This document shows positions 44,913 through 53,184 of a stretch of 64,000 nt of DNA, one piece after another. The first letter of the stretch is position 1. Every line of letters starts with the position of its first letter. The position numbers were made by a program, and so were the translations under genes. The DNA is from Halanaerobium saccharolyticum subsp. saccharolyticum DSM 6643 (lineage in GTDB: Bacteria > Bacillota > Halanaerobiia > Halanaerobiales > Halanaerobiaceae): contig NZ_CAUI01000023.1 of NCBI RefSeq assembly GCF_000350165.1, forward strand, positions 310,001 to 374,000, given 5' to 3'. The notes beneath the pieces are model-generated. The model had not been told where the DNA came from, did no database searches, and worked only from the letters and a program-made list of their open reading frames with translations.

Positions 44913-45659
44913 TTAATTTTTATCCTGCAGCTGCTGCCAGGCTAAAAGAGATTCTAGAGCCAGCTTAATTTCTCTGCTTTCTCCCTCCATAATAACCTCA
45001 TCTTTTTCCACATAACTGTTTATGCCAGCAGAAGAATCCTGGCTTTCATTTACTACCACGTTTAAAATTGAAGCTGCTCTTAACTGCCGCAGATTAGCAA
45101 CAGTAAAAAGGGCAGCCGTTTCCATATCTGATGCCAGAACATTTTTGCCTTTCCAGTAATCAATAAGCTCCTGGTTGTGATCGATATAAAAGGACTCATG
45201 GCTGCGGCAGATCCCTAAGCTAAAATCAAAAGCTAAAGCCTGAGCCTTATTTTTAATACAGCTGCTTAGTTCGAAATCACTAACTGCTGGATATTCACTT
45301 TTAACATATGTCTTACTTAAACCATCTTCTCTGACAGCGGCAGTGACAATTATTAGCTCACCCAGTTTAAGTTCTGGCTGCAGAGCTCCACAGCTGCCGA
45401 TTCTGATTAAATTTTTTGCACCACAATTAGCAAGCTCTTCGACTGCAATCCCCATTGAACAGCCACCAATTCCAGTCGAAGTAACGGTTACAGGCAGCCC
45501 CTGGTAATTGCCAGTTATTGTTCTAAATTCTCGATTAAATGCAATCTCTTTTACCTGACTCAATTCTTCTGCCACCCTTAAAACTCGCTCTGGATCTCCT
45601 GGCAGCAGTACGTTTTCAGCAATATCACCCGGCTGACAGAGTAAATGTGCTTCTTTCAT
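44913..45659 (-). CDS. udp: Nucleoside phosphorylase, probably uridine phosphorylase
   Basis: 248 residues from the ATG at 45659 (AGGAG 8 bases upstream). Family blocks: VLLPGDPERVLRVAE (phosphate site), TGIGGCSMGIAVEELANCGA, IRIGSCGAL, and DMETAALFTVANLRQLRAASIL (ribose-binding Glu). It splits nucleosides to base plus ribose-1-phosphate. Uridine versus purine preference is a guess from overall pattern. It ends an operon with a BMP-type nucleoside transporter, which fits nucleoside salvage. Confidence 0.82.
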   Translation of the reverse strand: MKEAHLLCQPGDIAENVLLPGDPERVLRVAEELSQVKEIAFNREFRTITGNYQGLPVTVTSTGIGGCSMGIAVEELANCGAKNLIRIGSCGALQPELKLGELIIVTAAVREDGLSKTYVKSEYPAVSDFELSSCIKNKAQALAFDFSLGICRSHESFYIDHNQELIDYWKGKNVLASDMETAALFTVANLRQLRAASILNVVVNESQDSSAGINSYVEKDEVIMEGESREIKLALESLLAWQQLQDKN

Positions 45660-45754
45660 TTGCTCACTCCTAACTTTTTGATCTTGATTAAAATTCAATC
45701 TATCTAATAATTCAAACGGTACTTAATTTTATAAGACTAATTAACTATTAAAAA

Positions 45755-47197
45755 TTAATTTCCAGTTAAAGATTTTGTTCCCGGAAGCTGAAGCAAAGCT
45801 GCTTCTCTCAAGATTTCGCTTCTTGTCGGGTGGACATAAATATTTTCAAGCAGCTGTTTGAGTTGTAAGTTTTGGCCTGCTAGTGAGAGACTAGAGATGA
45901 TTTCTGAAAGCTCATTTCCGACCAGGTAAATACCAAGCACCTGATCCCCATCTTCTGCCAGCATAATTTTAACAAACCCTGGATCACTACTGTTTAAACT
46001 GCGCCAGCAGTCTTTAAAGTAATATTTTTGAATTTGATATTCAATGTTTTTTGACTTTAACTGGCTTTCACTTAAACCAAGACCCCCAATTTCGGGTATG
46101 GTAAAAATGTTTAGCGGAATAATTTGTTCAGCTGCTGATTTAAACTCTAAAAGCGGCTCCTGTTGATCAGAATTCAACTTGTTTTTAAAAACCTTTTTTT
46201 GCTTAAGATTATTAACTGCAATTAAGGCATCACTAATTGCTGTACTGGCAATTCCAAATCTGCTATTAAGATCGCCAAGAGCATAGACATTGGGCTTGCT
46301 TGTCTGCAGTTTCTGATTAACTTTGAGCTGTTGAGCTTTAAAATCAAGCTCTAAATTTTCAATTCCAGCTGGAAAGTTGGCCTCTCTGCCGGCAGTAAAT
46401 AAAATTTTATCTACAACTAACGATTTGTTTTCCCCTTTTTCAGAAACAGACTCTAATTCAGCTCTAACCATTTTTTTAGCTTCAATTTCAGTTATTTCAG
46501 TATTTTTAAGCAGAGTTGAAGCCATTAGCTCAACTCCATTTTTTTCAAGCTCCCGCTGCAGCAGCTCAGTTAAATCCTGATCAATCCCCGGCAGCAGACT
46601 GGCTTCCTGGTCTAAAATATAAACCTTGACCCCCAGAAAACTAAAAATAGAAGCAAACTCTGCTCCTTCAATATTCATTCCAACAATTAAGATACTCTCC
46701 GGCAGTTCTTTTAGAGTAACAGCTTCTTTATGAGAAATTATATATTTCCCATCTAAATTAAAATTGGATCCCGTTTTAACTTTACTTCCAGTAGCTAACA
46801 TCAGCTGTTCAGCTTTAATTATTTTTTCGGCCAGCTCAAATTCTTGCTTCGAGTTAAAATGACCTTCTCCATAAAAAATATCTGCTCCGGCCTTTGTTAG
46901 ATCTGTTTTGATCTTGGTTTCAATTTTTTTAAAATCTGAGGCCTGAAGTAGAAAATCTTCAATTTTTGGTTCCGCATTCAAGTTTGAAAATAAGCCCACT
47001 GCCTTTTGATAGGCCTTAATTTTATCAGCGATCATTTTGACTGGAAGACTGCCCCAGTAAAAGGAGGTTCCACCGAATTCTGCTTTTTCGACTACAGCTG
47101 TTTTTAAACCAGCTCTAGCAGCCTCCCGGGCAGCATAAAAACCAGCTGCCCCAGAACCGATTACTAACAAATCATATTTAAGCTTTTCTTTAACCAT
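45755..47197 (-). CDS. Lipoamide-dehydrogenase-like flavoprotein lacking both redox cysteines
   Basis: 480 residues with the pyridine-nucleotide-disulfide oxidoreductase fold: FAD motif GSGAAG at 14-19, ALGDLNSRF for the second FAD contact, and a C-terminal dimer domain with YVHPTRSEILREA. The active site normally read as GGTCxxxGCxPSK is here GGTSFYWGSLPVK, so Ser45 and Ser50 replace both cysteines. The NAD-side motif is also altered (VGMNIEGAE in place of GxGxxG). It cannot act by disulfide exchange. Lying between transporter and phosphorylase genes, it may have another redox or binding role, unknown. Confidence 0.85.
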   Translation of the reverse strand: MVKEKLKYDLLVIGSGAAGFYAAREAARAGLKTAVVEKAEFGGTSFYWGSLPVKMIADKIKAYQKAVGLFSNLNAEPKIEDFLLQASDFKKIETKIKTDLTKAGADIFYGEGHFNSKQEFELAEKIIKAEQLMLATGSKVKTGSNFNLDGKYIISHKEAVTLKELPESILIVGMNIEGAEFASIFSFLGVKVYILDQEASLLPGIDQDLTELLQRELEKNGVELMASTLLKNTEITEIEAKKMVRAELESVSEKGENKSLVVDKILFTAGREANFPAGIENLELDFKAQQLKVNQKLQTSKPNVYALGDLNSRFGIASTAISDALIAVNNLKQKKVFKNKLNSDQQEPLLEFKSAAEQIIPLNIFTIPEIGGLGLSESQLKSKNIEYQIQKYYFKDCWRSLNSSDPGFVKIMLAEDGDQVLGIYLVGNELSEIISSLSLAGQNLQLKQLLENIYVHPTRSEILREAALLQLPGTKSLTGN

Positions 47198-47261
47198 TAA
47201 TCCACTTCCTTTAGTTGCTCTTACTTAATTTATATTTCAACTTCACTAAAATAATTTTAAT

Positions 47262-48197
47262 TTAGTTAGCAGTTTCTAGAGCTGTTTTATCTTTTTTATT
47301 CAAATGTCTTTTGGCAATTATAAATAGGGCAATTACTGTAAAGAGATAAGGAATCGCCTTACTAAACTGGGCTGGAACTCCTACTCCCTGCAGTCTCATA
47401 CCTACTGCATCGAAAAAACCAAATAAAAGAGCAGCCCCAAAGGTTTTTACCGGATGGGAGCGGCCAAAAATTATTGCAGCCAGAGCAATAAAACCACGAT
47501 CGGCGCTCATCCCCTCCGAAAATAGAGTTAGATATCCTAAAGACAGATGGGCTCCAGCTAAACCGGTAAATATACCACACATAACTGAGCTAAAATGCTT
47601 CATCAGCTGCGAACTGACTCCAACTGTATCTAAGGCTTCTGGATATTCTCCAGCTGCCCGAAGCCACATTCCATATGGTGTTTTGTAGAGGAAAATTGTA
47701 ACCAGAATAACTAAAAGCCAGCTGATATAGACTGTGACAGAATGATTATTAAAAATTACATTTAAAAAATTAATATTTTCTAGAAAAGGAATATTTATTC
47801 TGGGAATTGCAATGATCTGATCTGAAGAAAAAGCTCCCTTAACTCCAAAAATAGTTCTTAAAAGGAAAACAGTTAAACCACCAGCAAAAATATTTATTGC
47901 GATGCCGACTATAAATTCATCGGCCTTTAACTTAACTACCATAAAACTAAAGAATAGACCAATTATTATTCCTGATAAAACAGCAAAAGCTACTCCCATT
48001 AAAGAACTTGCAAAAAGATAACTGCCTAAAACAGCAAAAAAAGCTCCAATTAAAATCATACCATCCATGCCAATATTTAAAATATCAGCCTGCATTGTTA
48101 AAAGTCCACCTAAAGCTGCTAAAATTAGAGGAGTTGAGGTTCTAATTGTATTTTGAATAACTGATAAATTAAAAATTCTAAGTAATATTTCTTCCAT
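47262..48197 (-). CDS. ABC transporter permease, BMP/nucleoside family (second permease)
   Basis: 311 residues, about eight to nine membrane segments, with the family segments TPLILAALGGLLTMQADILNIGMDGMILIGAF (split, residues about 22-53), LKADEFIVGIAINIFAGGL and GFIALAAIIFGRSHPVKTFGAALLFGF (about 234-260). It resembles the shorter YufQ/NupC-like permease. It begins directly after the stop of the first permease. Confidence 0.9.
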   Translation of the reverse strand: MEEILLRIFNLSVIQNTIRTSTPLILAALGGLLTMQADILNIGMDGMILIGAFFAVLGSYLFASSLMGVAFAVLSGIIIGLFFSFMVVKLKADEFIVGIAINIFAGGLTVFLLRTIFGVKGAFSSDQIIAIPRINIPFLENINFLNVIFNNHSVTVYISWLLVILVTIFLYKTPYGMWLRAAGEYPEALDTVGVSSQLMKHFSSVMCGIFTGLAGAHLSLGYLTLFSEGMSADRGFIALAAIIFGRSHPVKTFGAALLFGFFDAVGMRLQGVGVPAQFSKAIPYLFTVIALFIIAKRHLNKKDKTALETAN

Positions 48198-49253
48198 TTA
48201 GAGTTGCTCCCCCTTTTTGAAAAATCCTTTGATAATTTTTTTCATCCCTGCCTCACCAGCAATAAAAAAGATTATAACTGATTGAATAATTAAAACCAGC
48301 TCAGATGGGATTTCAGTTGCCATCTCCATCGACATTGATCCGGTTTTTAAGGCAGCAAAGAAAAATGACATAAATATGATACCAATCGGATTATTTTTAA
48401 CAATCAAAGCAATTAACAAACCATCAAAATAGTAGCCGGGTGAAATTCCCTGCAGAAACCTAAAATGAGTCCCTAAAACTTCAAAAGAACCTGCAATTCC
48501 TGCCAGACCTCCAGAAATCAACATAGCGGTAATCATTCTTTTTTTAGAATTAACTCCACCATAATCAGCAAAGTCTTTATTCTGTCCCACCATTTTAAAA
48601 TCATAACCTAAGGTAGTTTTTTCTAAAAGATAATAGATTGCAATTCCAATTAAGGCTACCATAAAAATACTGCTGTTTAAATCGGAAAGTCTTACCAGCC
48701 GACTCAGCTGGTAACCTTCTGCTACCATATCAGTTCCACCCATTTTGCCCTGACTGGTTGCAAAAGGATAGTTAACCAGATAACCTGTAAAAAAGATAGC
48801 GACACTGTTTAACATAATTGTGGTAATAACCTCATCAATCTGATAATAGACCTTAAGCACAGCTGGAATATAGGCATAGGCTGCTCCGACTGCTGCCGCT
48901 GCTACAACCGCCAGCAAAATACCAAGATAACCAGGCAAATTAGTAAATGTAATCCCGACATAAGCTGCGGCAAAAGCACCTAAATAAAGCTGGCCTTCTC
49001 CCCCTATATTATAGATTCCCGATCTAAAGGAAACCGCTGTCGCCAGGCCGGTTAAAACTAGTGGTACCATTTTAGCTAAAGTCGTGGCAAAACGATATTG
49101 CGAATTAAAAGCACCGGCAAACATCGCCTGATAACCAAGCAGTGGATTTTTGCCATAAAGCCACATAATTATTCCACCAATTAAAAGGGCTGCTGCAATG
49201 GAGATGAATAAAGAGCTTAAATATTCTAGTTTATATTTATCTTTTTTAATCAA
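48198..49253 (-). CDS. ABC transporter permease, BMP/nucleoside family (first permease)
   Basis: 351 residues, about nine membrane segments. Typical features: PLVLTGLATAVSFRSGIYNIGGEGQLYLGAF (split, about 74-104), IDEVITTIMLNSVAIFFTGYLV, and FDGLLIALIVKNNPIGIIFMSFFFAAL. It resembles YufP/NupB. The start is TTG, overlapping the stop of the ATPase gene (TTGA), with AAGGGGTGA upstream. Confidence 0.9.
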   Translation of the reverse strand: MIKKDKYKLEYLSSLFISIAAALLIGGIIMWLYGKNPLLGYQAMFAGAFNSQYRFATTLAKMVPLVLTGLATAVSFRSGIYNIGGEGQLYLGAFAAAYVGITFTNLPGYLGILLAVVAAAAVGAAYAYIPAVLKVYYQIDEVITTIMLNSVAIFFTGYLVNYPFATSQGKMGGTDMVAEGYQLSRLVRLSDLNSSIFMVALIGIAIYYLLEKTTLGYDFKMVGQNKDFADYGGVNSKKRMITAMLISGGLAGIAGSFEVLGTHFRFLQGISPGYYFDGLLIALIVKNNPIGIIFMSFFFAALKTGSMSMEMATEIPSELVLIIQSVIIFFIAGEAGMKKIIKGFFKKGEQL

Positions 49254-50782
49254 TTTGCTTCACCCCTTTTTTCGGTCATATATAATCCTATTTCTTTTTT
49301 AGATAAATCTTTGTTGTTTTCAAATTCTCCAGTTATTTGACCTTCATAAATTGTTAGAATTCGATCAGAAAGCCGCATAATCTCATCCAATTCTGCCGAA
49401 ACTAAAAGCACTGCACAGCCTTCGTTTCTTTTTTTCATTATTTCATTATGGATAAATTCAATTGCTCCAATATCTACTCCCCGGGTTGGCTGAGAAATGA
49501 GTAAAATCGGGCTGTCAAAAGAAAATTCTCTAGCAATAACCATTTTCTGCATATTACCACCCGAAAGACTGCCGGCACTAACCTCTGCTGAAGGGGTTCG
49601 GATATCAAATTCTTCAATTAAATTAGCTGCTTCTTTTTTAACTGCTTGCTGCTTTAAATGAACTTTATTGGCGGCAAAATCTTTTTGGTACTGTTTACCC
49701 ATTAAGAGATTTTCGGCAATTGTGGCCTCTTTACTCATTCCATTTTTTAAGCGATCTTCAGGAATATGAGCAACTCCATTTCGTCTAATTTCTCCACTGC
49801 TGCTCTCTGAAAGATCTTGATCATTAATTATAATTTTCCCTGACTCAAGTTCTCTCAAACCAGCAATTACTTCTACTAATTCGGACTGGCCATTACCTTC
49901 TACTCCGGCGATACCTAAAATTTCTCCACTGTGTACTTGAAAGGAAATATCTTTAACTGCTTTTAAATTTCGATTATCCCGAGCCTTGAGCTGCTGTACT
50001 TCCAGTCTAACCTGGCCCTGTTTAGAATCTCGCTCCAGCTCTGAAAGTAAGACTTCGCGGCCAACCATTAATTCGGCTATTTTTTCTTTTGTAGCAGACT
50101 CTGTGGCCATTGTCTGCAGTTTTTTGCCATCTCTCATTACCGTAACTCGATCTGAAATATTCATAACTTCATTTAATTTATGAGTAATAAAAATAACAGT
50201 CTTATTTTTTTCTTTAACTAAAGTTTTAATCACTTCAAATAATTCTTCAGTCTCCTGAGGGGTTAAAACTGCTGTTGGCTCATCTAAGATTAAAATTTCT
50301 GCTCCGTGATATAAAACTTTGAGAATCTCAATCCGCTGCTGAATCCCGACTGAAACATCTTCTACTTTCTGCAGTGGATCAACAGCTAAACCATATTCTG
50401 CCTGCAGCTGTTCAGTTATTTTTTCTGCTTTTTTAAAATCAGTAAAAATACTTTTCTGCCGCGGTTCATAACCTAAAACTATATTTTCTGCAATTGTAAA
50501 AGATGGGATCAGCATAAAATGCTGATGGACCATTCCAATTCCCATTTTAATTGCCTGAGCGGGGCTGGCAATTTTTTCTTCTTGGCCTTCAATATAAATT
50601 TTACCTGCTGTCGGCTGGTGCATCCCATATAATATTTTAAGTAGGGTTGTTTTACCAGCACCATTTTCGCCAACTATAGCGTGGATTTCTCCTTTGTTAA
50701 TAGTTAAGTCAATATCATTATTTGCTACAACTCCTGGAAACTCCTTTCTGATCTTTTCAAAACGAATCAGTTCTTCTGCCAT
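49250..50782 (-). CDS. ABC transporter ATPase with two nucleotide-binding domains (nucleoside type)
   Basis: 510 residues from the ATG at 50782 (GAGGTGA upstream). NBD1: Walker A GENGAGKTT, signature VSVGIQQRIEILKVLYHGA, Walker B ILILDEPTAVL. NBD2: degenerate Walker A GVEGNGQSEL, signature LSGGNMQKMVIAREF, then LISQPTRGVDIGA. This tandem form with a weak second Walker A is usual for the sugar/nucleoside (CUT2, BMP) importers. It energises the two permeases downstream. Confidence 0.93.
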   Translation of the reverse strand: MAEELIRFEKIRKEFPGVVANNDIDLTINKGEIHAIVGENGAGKTTLLKILYGMHQPTAGKIYIEGQEEKIASPAQAIKMGIGMVHQHFMLIPSFTIAENIVLGYEPRQKSIFTDFKKAEKITEQLQAEYGLAVDPLQKVEDVSVGIQQRIEILKVLYHGAEILILDEPTAVLTPQETEELFEVIKTLVKEKNKTVIFITHKLNEVMNISDRVTVMRDGKKLQTMATESATKEKIAELMVGREVLLSELERDSKQGQVRLEVQQLKARDNRNLKAVKDISFQVHSGEILGIAGVEGNGQSELVEVIAGLRELESGKIIINDQDLSESSSGEIRRNGVAHIPEDRLKNGMSKEATIAENLLMGKQYQKDFAANKVHLKQQAVKKEAANLIEEFDIRTPSAEVSAGSLSGGNMQKMVIAREFSFDSPILLISQPTRGVDIGAIEFIHNEIMKKRNEGCAVLLVSAELDEIMRLSDRILTIYEGQITGEFENNKDLSKKEIGLYMTEKRGEAN

Positions 50783-50813
50783 AAATTTCACCTCAATCAA
50801 AATTTAATAAAAT

Positions 50814-50842
50814 TAAGGAGGAGCAACTTTCACCCCTCCTTA
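50814..50842 (-). terminator. Hairpin between the binding-protein and ATPase genes (partial terminator)
   Basis: On the minus strand TAAGGAGG and CCTCCTTA form an 8-bp stem with a 13-base loop, followed by ATTTTATTAAATTTTG. It contains an anti-SD-like CCTCCTT. Such hairpins usually reduce expression of downstream transporter genes relative to the binding protein or protect its mRNA end. Confidence 0.4.
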
Positions 50843-50875
50843 CAGTAATCTTTTTTAGTTTTTAATAGCTATAGC

Positions 50876-51895
50876 TTAATAAGCTGTTGAAACTTCTATT
50901 TCACCACTAATAATTTTTTCTTTAATAGTCTGAACCTTTTCTTTAATCTCAGCGGGAACTATCTGCTCCATCGCTTCAGTTCCATAACCAATATAGACTC
51001 CTTCTTCTTCTAATCCATAAGTATAAAGACTGCCGGAATCAAGCTCATCATTAATAATTCTTTCAATTGACTCATAAACTGAAACATTAACCGCCTTAAC
51101 TACACTAGCGATAATAACATCGGGGTTAATATAACGCTGATCTGCGTCAACACCAATTACATATTTTTTGTTTTCTGCTGCTGCCTGGAAAACTCCTTCT
51201 CCTGTTTTACCAGCTGCTGCAAATACCACATCTGCTCCCTGAGAGAAAAGGGTTAAAGCTGATTCTTTTCCCTGAGCTGGATCCTCAAAGTCACCAGCAA
51301 AAACTGTTTCTACCTTAGTTTCAGAATCAATATATTTGGCTCCTTCCTGATAACCAACCTGGAAGTTTCTAATAACAGGAATATCCATACCACCTACCAT
51401 TCCAATTGTTTTTTCAGCTGTAATATTTGGAACTTCAGTTTCAGTTGTCATCATAGCTGCTAAAGCACCTGCTAAAAATGAACCTTCATTTTCTTTGTAG
51501 ATGATAGAAGTAATATTATCATAACCTTCTACATTGTTATCTACATAAATATATTCTACCTCTGGAAATTCTGGTGCCACAGTCTGAACAACATCGTAAA
51601 ATTCAAAACCAACTACAACTACCACGTCTCCATACATTGAGCCCTGAATAAGACGATCTCTAAATAATGAAGGATCATTTCTACATTCTAAAACTCTGGA
51701 GTCAATACCAAAGTCCTCTTCTGCCCACTCTACCCCTTCGGCAGATGAATCATAAAATGAGCGGTCACCCAGACCTCCAGAAACTACAAGTGCAACTTTA
51801 AGCTCTGATTCTGCCTGTACAGCTTCTGTTTCTAAAATAACTGCGGAGCTAAAAAGAAAAACTAAAGCTAATGTTAAAAATAAAAATTTTTTCAT
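50876..51895 (-). CDS. BMP/PnrA-family nucleoside-binding protein
   Basis: 339 residues: signal peptide (cut likely after VQA at about 28), then KVALVVSGGLGDRSFYDSSAEG, VVVGFEFYDVVQTVAPEFPEVEYIYVD (split), FLAGALAAMMTTETEV, KTIGMVGGMDIPVI and GADVVFAAAGKTGEGVF. These are the BMP (purine-nucleoside receptor A) hallmarks. Unlike Gram-positive members it has no lipobox cysteine, so it is probably a free periplasmic protein, fitting a diderm envelope. Confidence 0.93.
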   Translation of the reverse strand: MKKFLFLTLALVFLFSSAVILETEAVQAESELKVALVVSGGLGDRSFYDSSAEGVEWAEEDFGIDSRVLECRNDPSLFRDRLIQGSMYGDVVVVVGFEFYDVVQTVAPEFPEVEYIYVDNNVEGYDNITSIIYKENEGSFLAGALAAMMTTETEVPNITAEKTIGMVGGMDIPVIRNFQVGYQEGAKYIDSETKVETVFAGDFEDPAQGKESALTLFSQGADVVFAAAGKTGEGVFQAAAENKKYVIGVDADQRYINPDVIIASVVKAVNVSVYESIERIINDELDSGSLYTYGLEEEGVYIGYGTEAMEQIVPAEIKEKVQTIKEKIISGEIEVSTAY

Positions 51896-51940
51896 TTAAA
51901 TAACACCTTCCCTTTTTGTTTTTTATATATTTAAACCGCT

Positions 51941-52627
51941 TTATTGGTAGCGGCTTAATTCCTCTTCCTGTTTCAGTGCTTTTAGATCCTTAATAATAAT
52001 GCTCTGGCTGCTGAATTCTAAAATGCCTTTTTGACTCAGTTTTTTTAAAACTCGATTAATGCTTCTTTTAGTAACTGCCAGCTGGTCAGAAAGCTGCTTT
52101 TTATCGAGCTTTAGTTCAACCCTACCTGAACTCTTTTGGGCTGCTTCTACTTTATAGACCAGATAATTACAGATCCGATATCTTAAAGAATAAAGCATAT
52201 CCTCGCCGGCCTTCTGCGAAAGTTTATAAAAACTATCACAGAGGGTTCGGGTTAAATAAAGCAGGTAGTCCTGATCTTCTTTAAGCCACTGCATAAAATA
52301 TTTTCTCTGCAGACGAATAATTTTGCTGCTGCTAATTGTTTCAACAGTGCAGACATAAGGCTGCTGATTAAAAATTTCCAGTTCACCAAAATAGTTAGCT
52401 CTTTTGTAAATTGACTGCACATATTTGCTGCCGTTTTCTGCCATTAAATAAATGCTGAGATAACCATCAAGAATATAATAAAAGTAATCTGAGATTTCTC
52501 CCTGGTGACAGATGATTTCTCCTGCCTGATATTCTTTCACTTCCCATTTATCAATGATTGAATCCGGCATGTTTTTAAAAATATTTTGAAATTTTTTATC
52601 GTTTTTTATAATTTTTCTAAAATTCAA
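51941..52627 (-). CDS. Crp/Fnr-family transcription regulator
   Basis: 228 residues: N-terminal cyclic-nucleotide-binding-type beta barrel (IICHQGEISDYFYYILDGYLSIYL, NYFGELEIFNQQPYVCTVETI), dimer helix, and C-terminal winged helix with LDKKQLSDQLAVTKRSINRVL. No cysteine cluster for Fe-S is seen, and ligand is unknown. The start is TTG with AAGGGG upstream. As first gene of the nucleoside operon it probably controls it. A 14-bp palindrome lies 42 bases upstream. Confidence 0.85.
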   Translation of the reverse strand: MNFRKIIKNDKKFQNIFKNMPDSIIDKWEVKEYQAGEIICHQGEISDYFYYILDGYLSIYLMAENGSKYVQSIYKRANYFGELEIFNQQPYVCTVETISSSKIIRLQRKYFMQWLKEDQDYLLYLTRTLCDSFYKLSQKAGEDMLYSLRYRICNYLVYKVEAAQKSSGRVELKLDKKQLSDQLAVTKRSINRVLKKLSQKGILEFSSQSIIIKDLKALKQEEELSRYQ

Positions 52628-52668
52628 TCTTATCCCCTTAATTGTAAATTATTTAGCCAAAAAAATAA

Positions 52669-52682
52669 AGGACATATGTCCT
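52669..52682. promoter_or_regulatory. Perfect 14-bp palindrome AGGACATATGTCCT
   Basis: It lies between the 141-residue gene and the Crp-family gene. On the minus strand it is followed by TTATTTTTTT, so as RNA it could be a short terminator (5-bp stem, AUAU loop) for the fliD transcript. As DNA it is a two-fold site that a Crp-type dimer could bind to regulate its own gene. Both uses are possible. Confidence 0.4.
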
Positions 52683-52743
52683 GAGGCTTAATCAACTAGT
52701 TTTATTTGTTTAATTTAGTCAACCAATATTCAGACAATCAGTT

Positions 52744-53169
52744 TTAAACATGCTCGTCCAGAATATGCTCTTCTTTTTTATCTTCAGCATAGATAAAACG
52801 ATCTGAACCGGAGGCAGTCATCTTGACACTAACCTTACCGATTCCAAATTCTTCGTTAACCTGCTGCTGAATGGCAGCCTGAATCTCTGTTAAATTATAT
52901 TCTCCCGGATCTATTTTTACAGCTTTATTGCGGTTATTGTGGTTAATAAAAAAGATATTATTGCTGTTGTTGATTTTAATCGGTCTTTTAACCGCATCAG
53001 AAACTGCAAAATCTTCTAAGTCATAGGTGACTTTGGCTGGCTGCTGTGATTTAGTAAATCTATCACCTTTTTCTGGTTGGACTTCGGTTTGATTGGGTTG
53101 ATTTAACTTCTGGACAAAGAAATTTTTGATTTGGCTTAGTACAGAGTTGGTTTTTTCTACAGCAGACAT
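52744..53169 (-). CDS. Unknown protein downstream of fliD, with a flagellin/FliD-like beta-alpha segment
   Basis: 141 residues; AGAGGTG precedes the ATG. The first 50 residues are polar and probably unfolded. The second half contains NNRNKAVKIDPGEYNLTEI followed by QAAIQQQVNEEFGIGKVSVK, which looks like the 'beta-strand, G-x-Y-s-x-x-e-i-a-x-x-I' unit seen in flagellin and FliD variable domains. It lacks the coiled-coil termini of filament proteins. I do not recognise a family. It is the last gene of the late filament run. Confidence 0.6.
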   Translation of the reverse strand: MSAVEKTNSVLSQIKNFFVQKLNQPNQTEVQPEKGDRFTKSQQPAKVTYDLEDFAVSDAVKRPIKINNSNNIFFINHNNRNKAVKIDPGEYNLTEIQAAIQQQVNEEFGIGKVSVKMTASGSDRFIYAEDKKEEHILDEHV

Positions 53170-53184
53170 TTTTGGTCACCTCTT

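Noticed and set aside
45755-47197. Naming the flavoprotein dihydrolipoyl dehydrogenase (lpdA) or mercuric reductase
   Set aside because: Both require the redox-active cysteine pair, which is absent.
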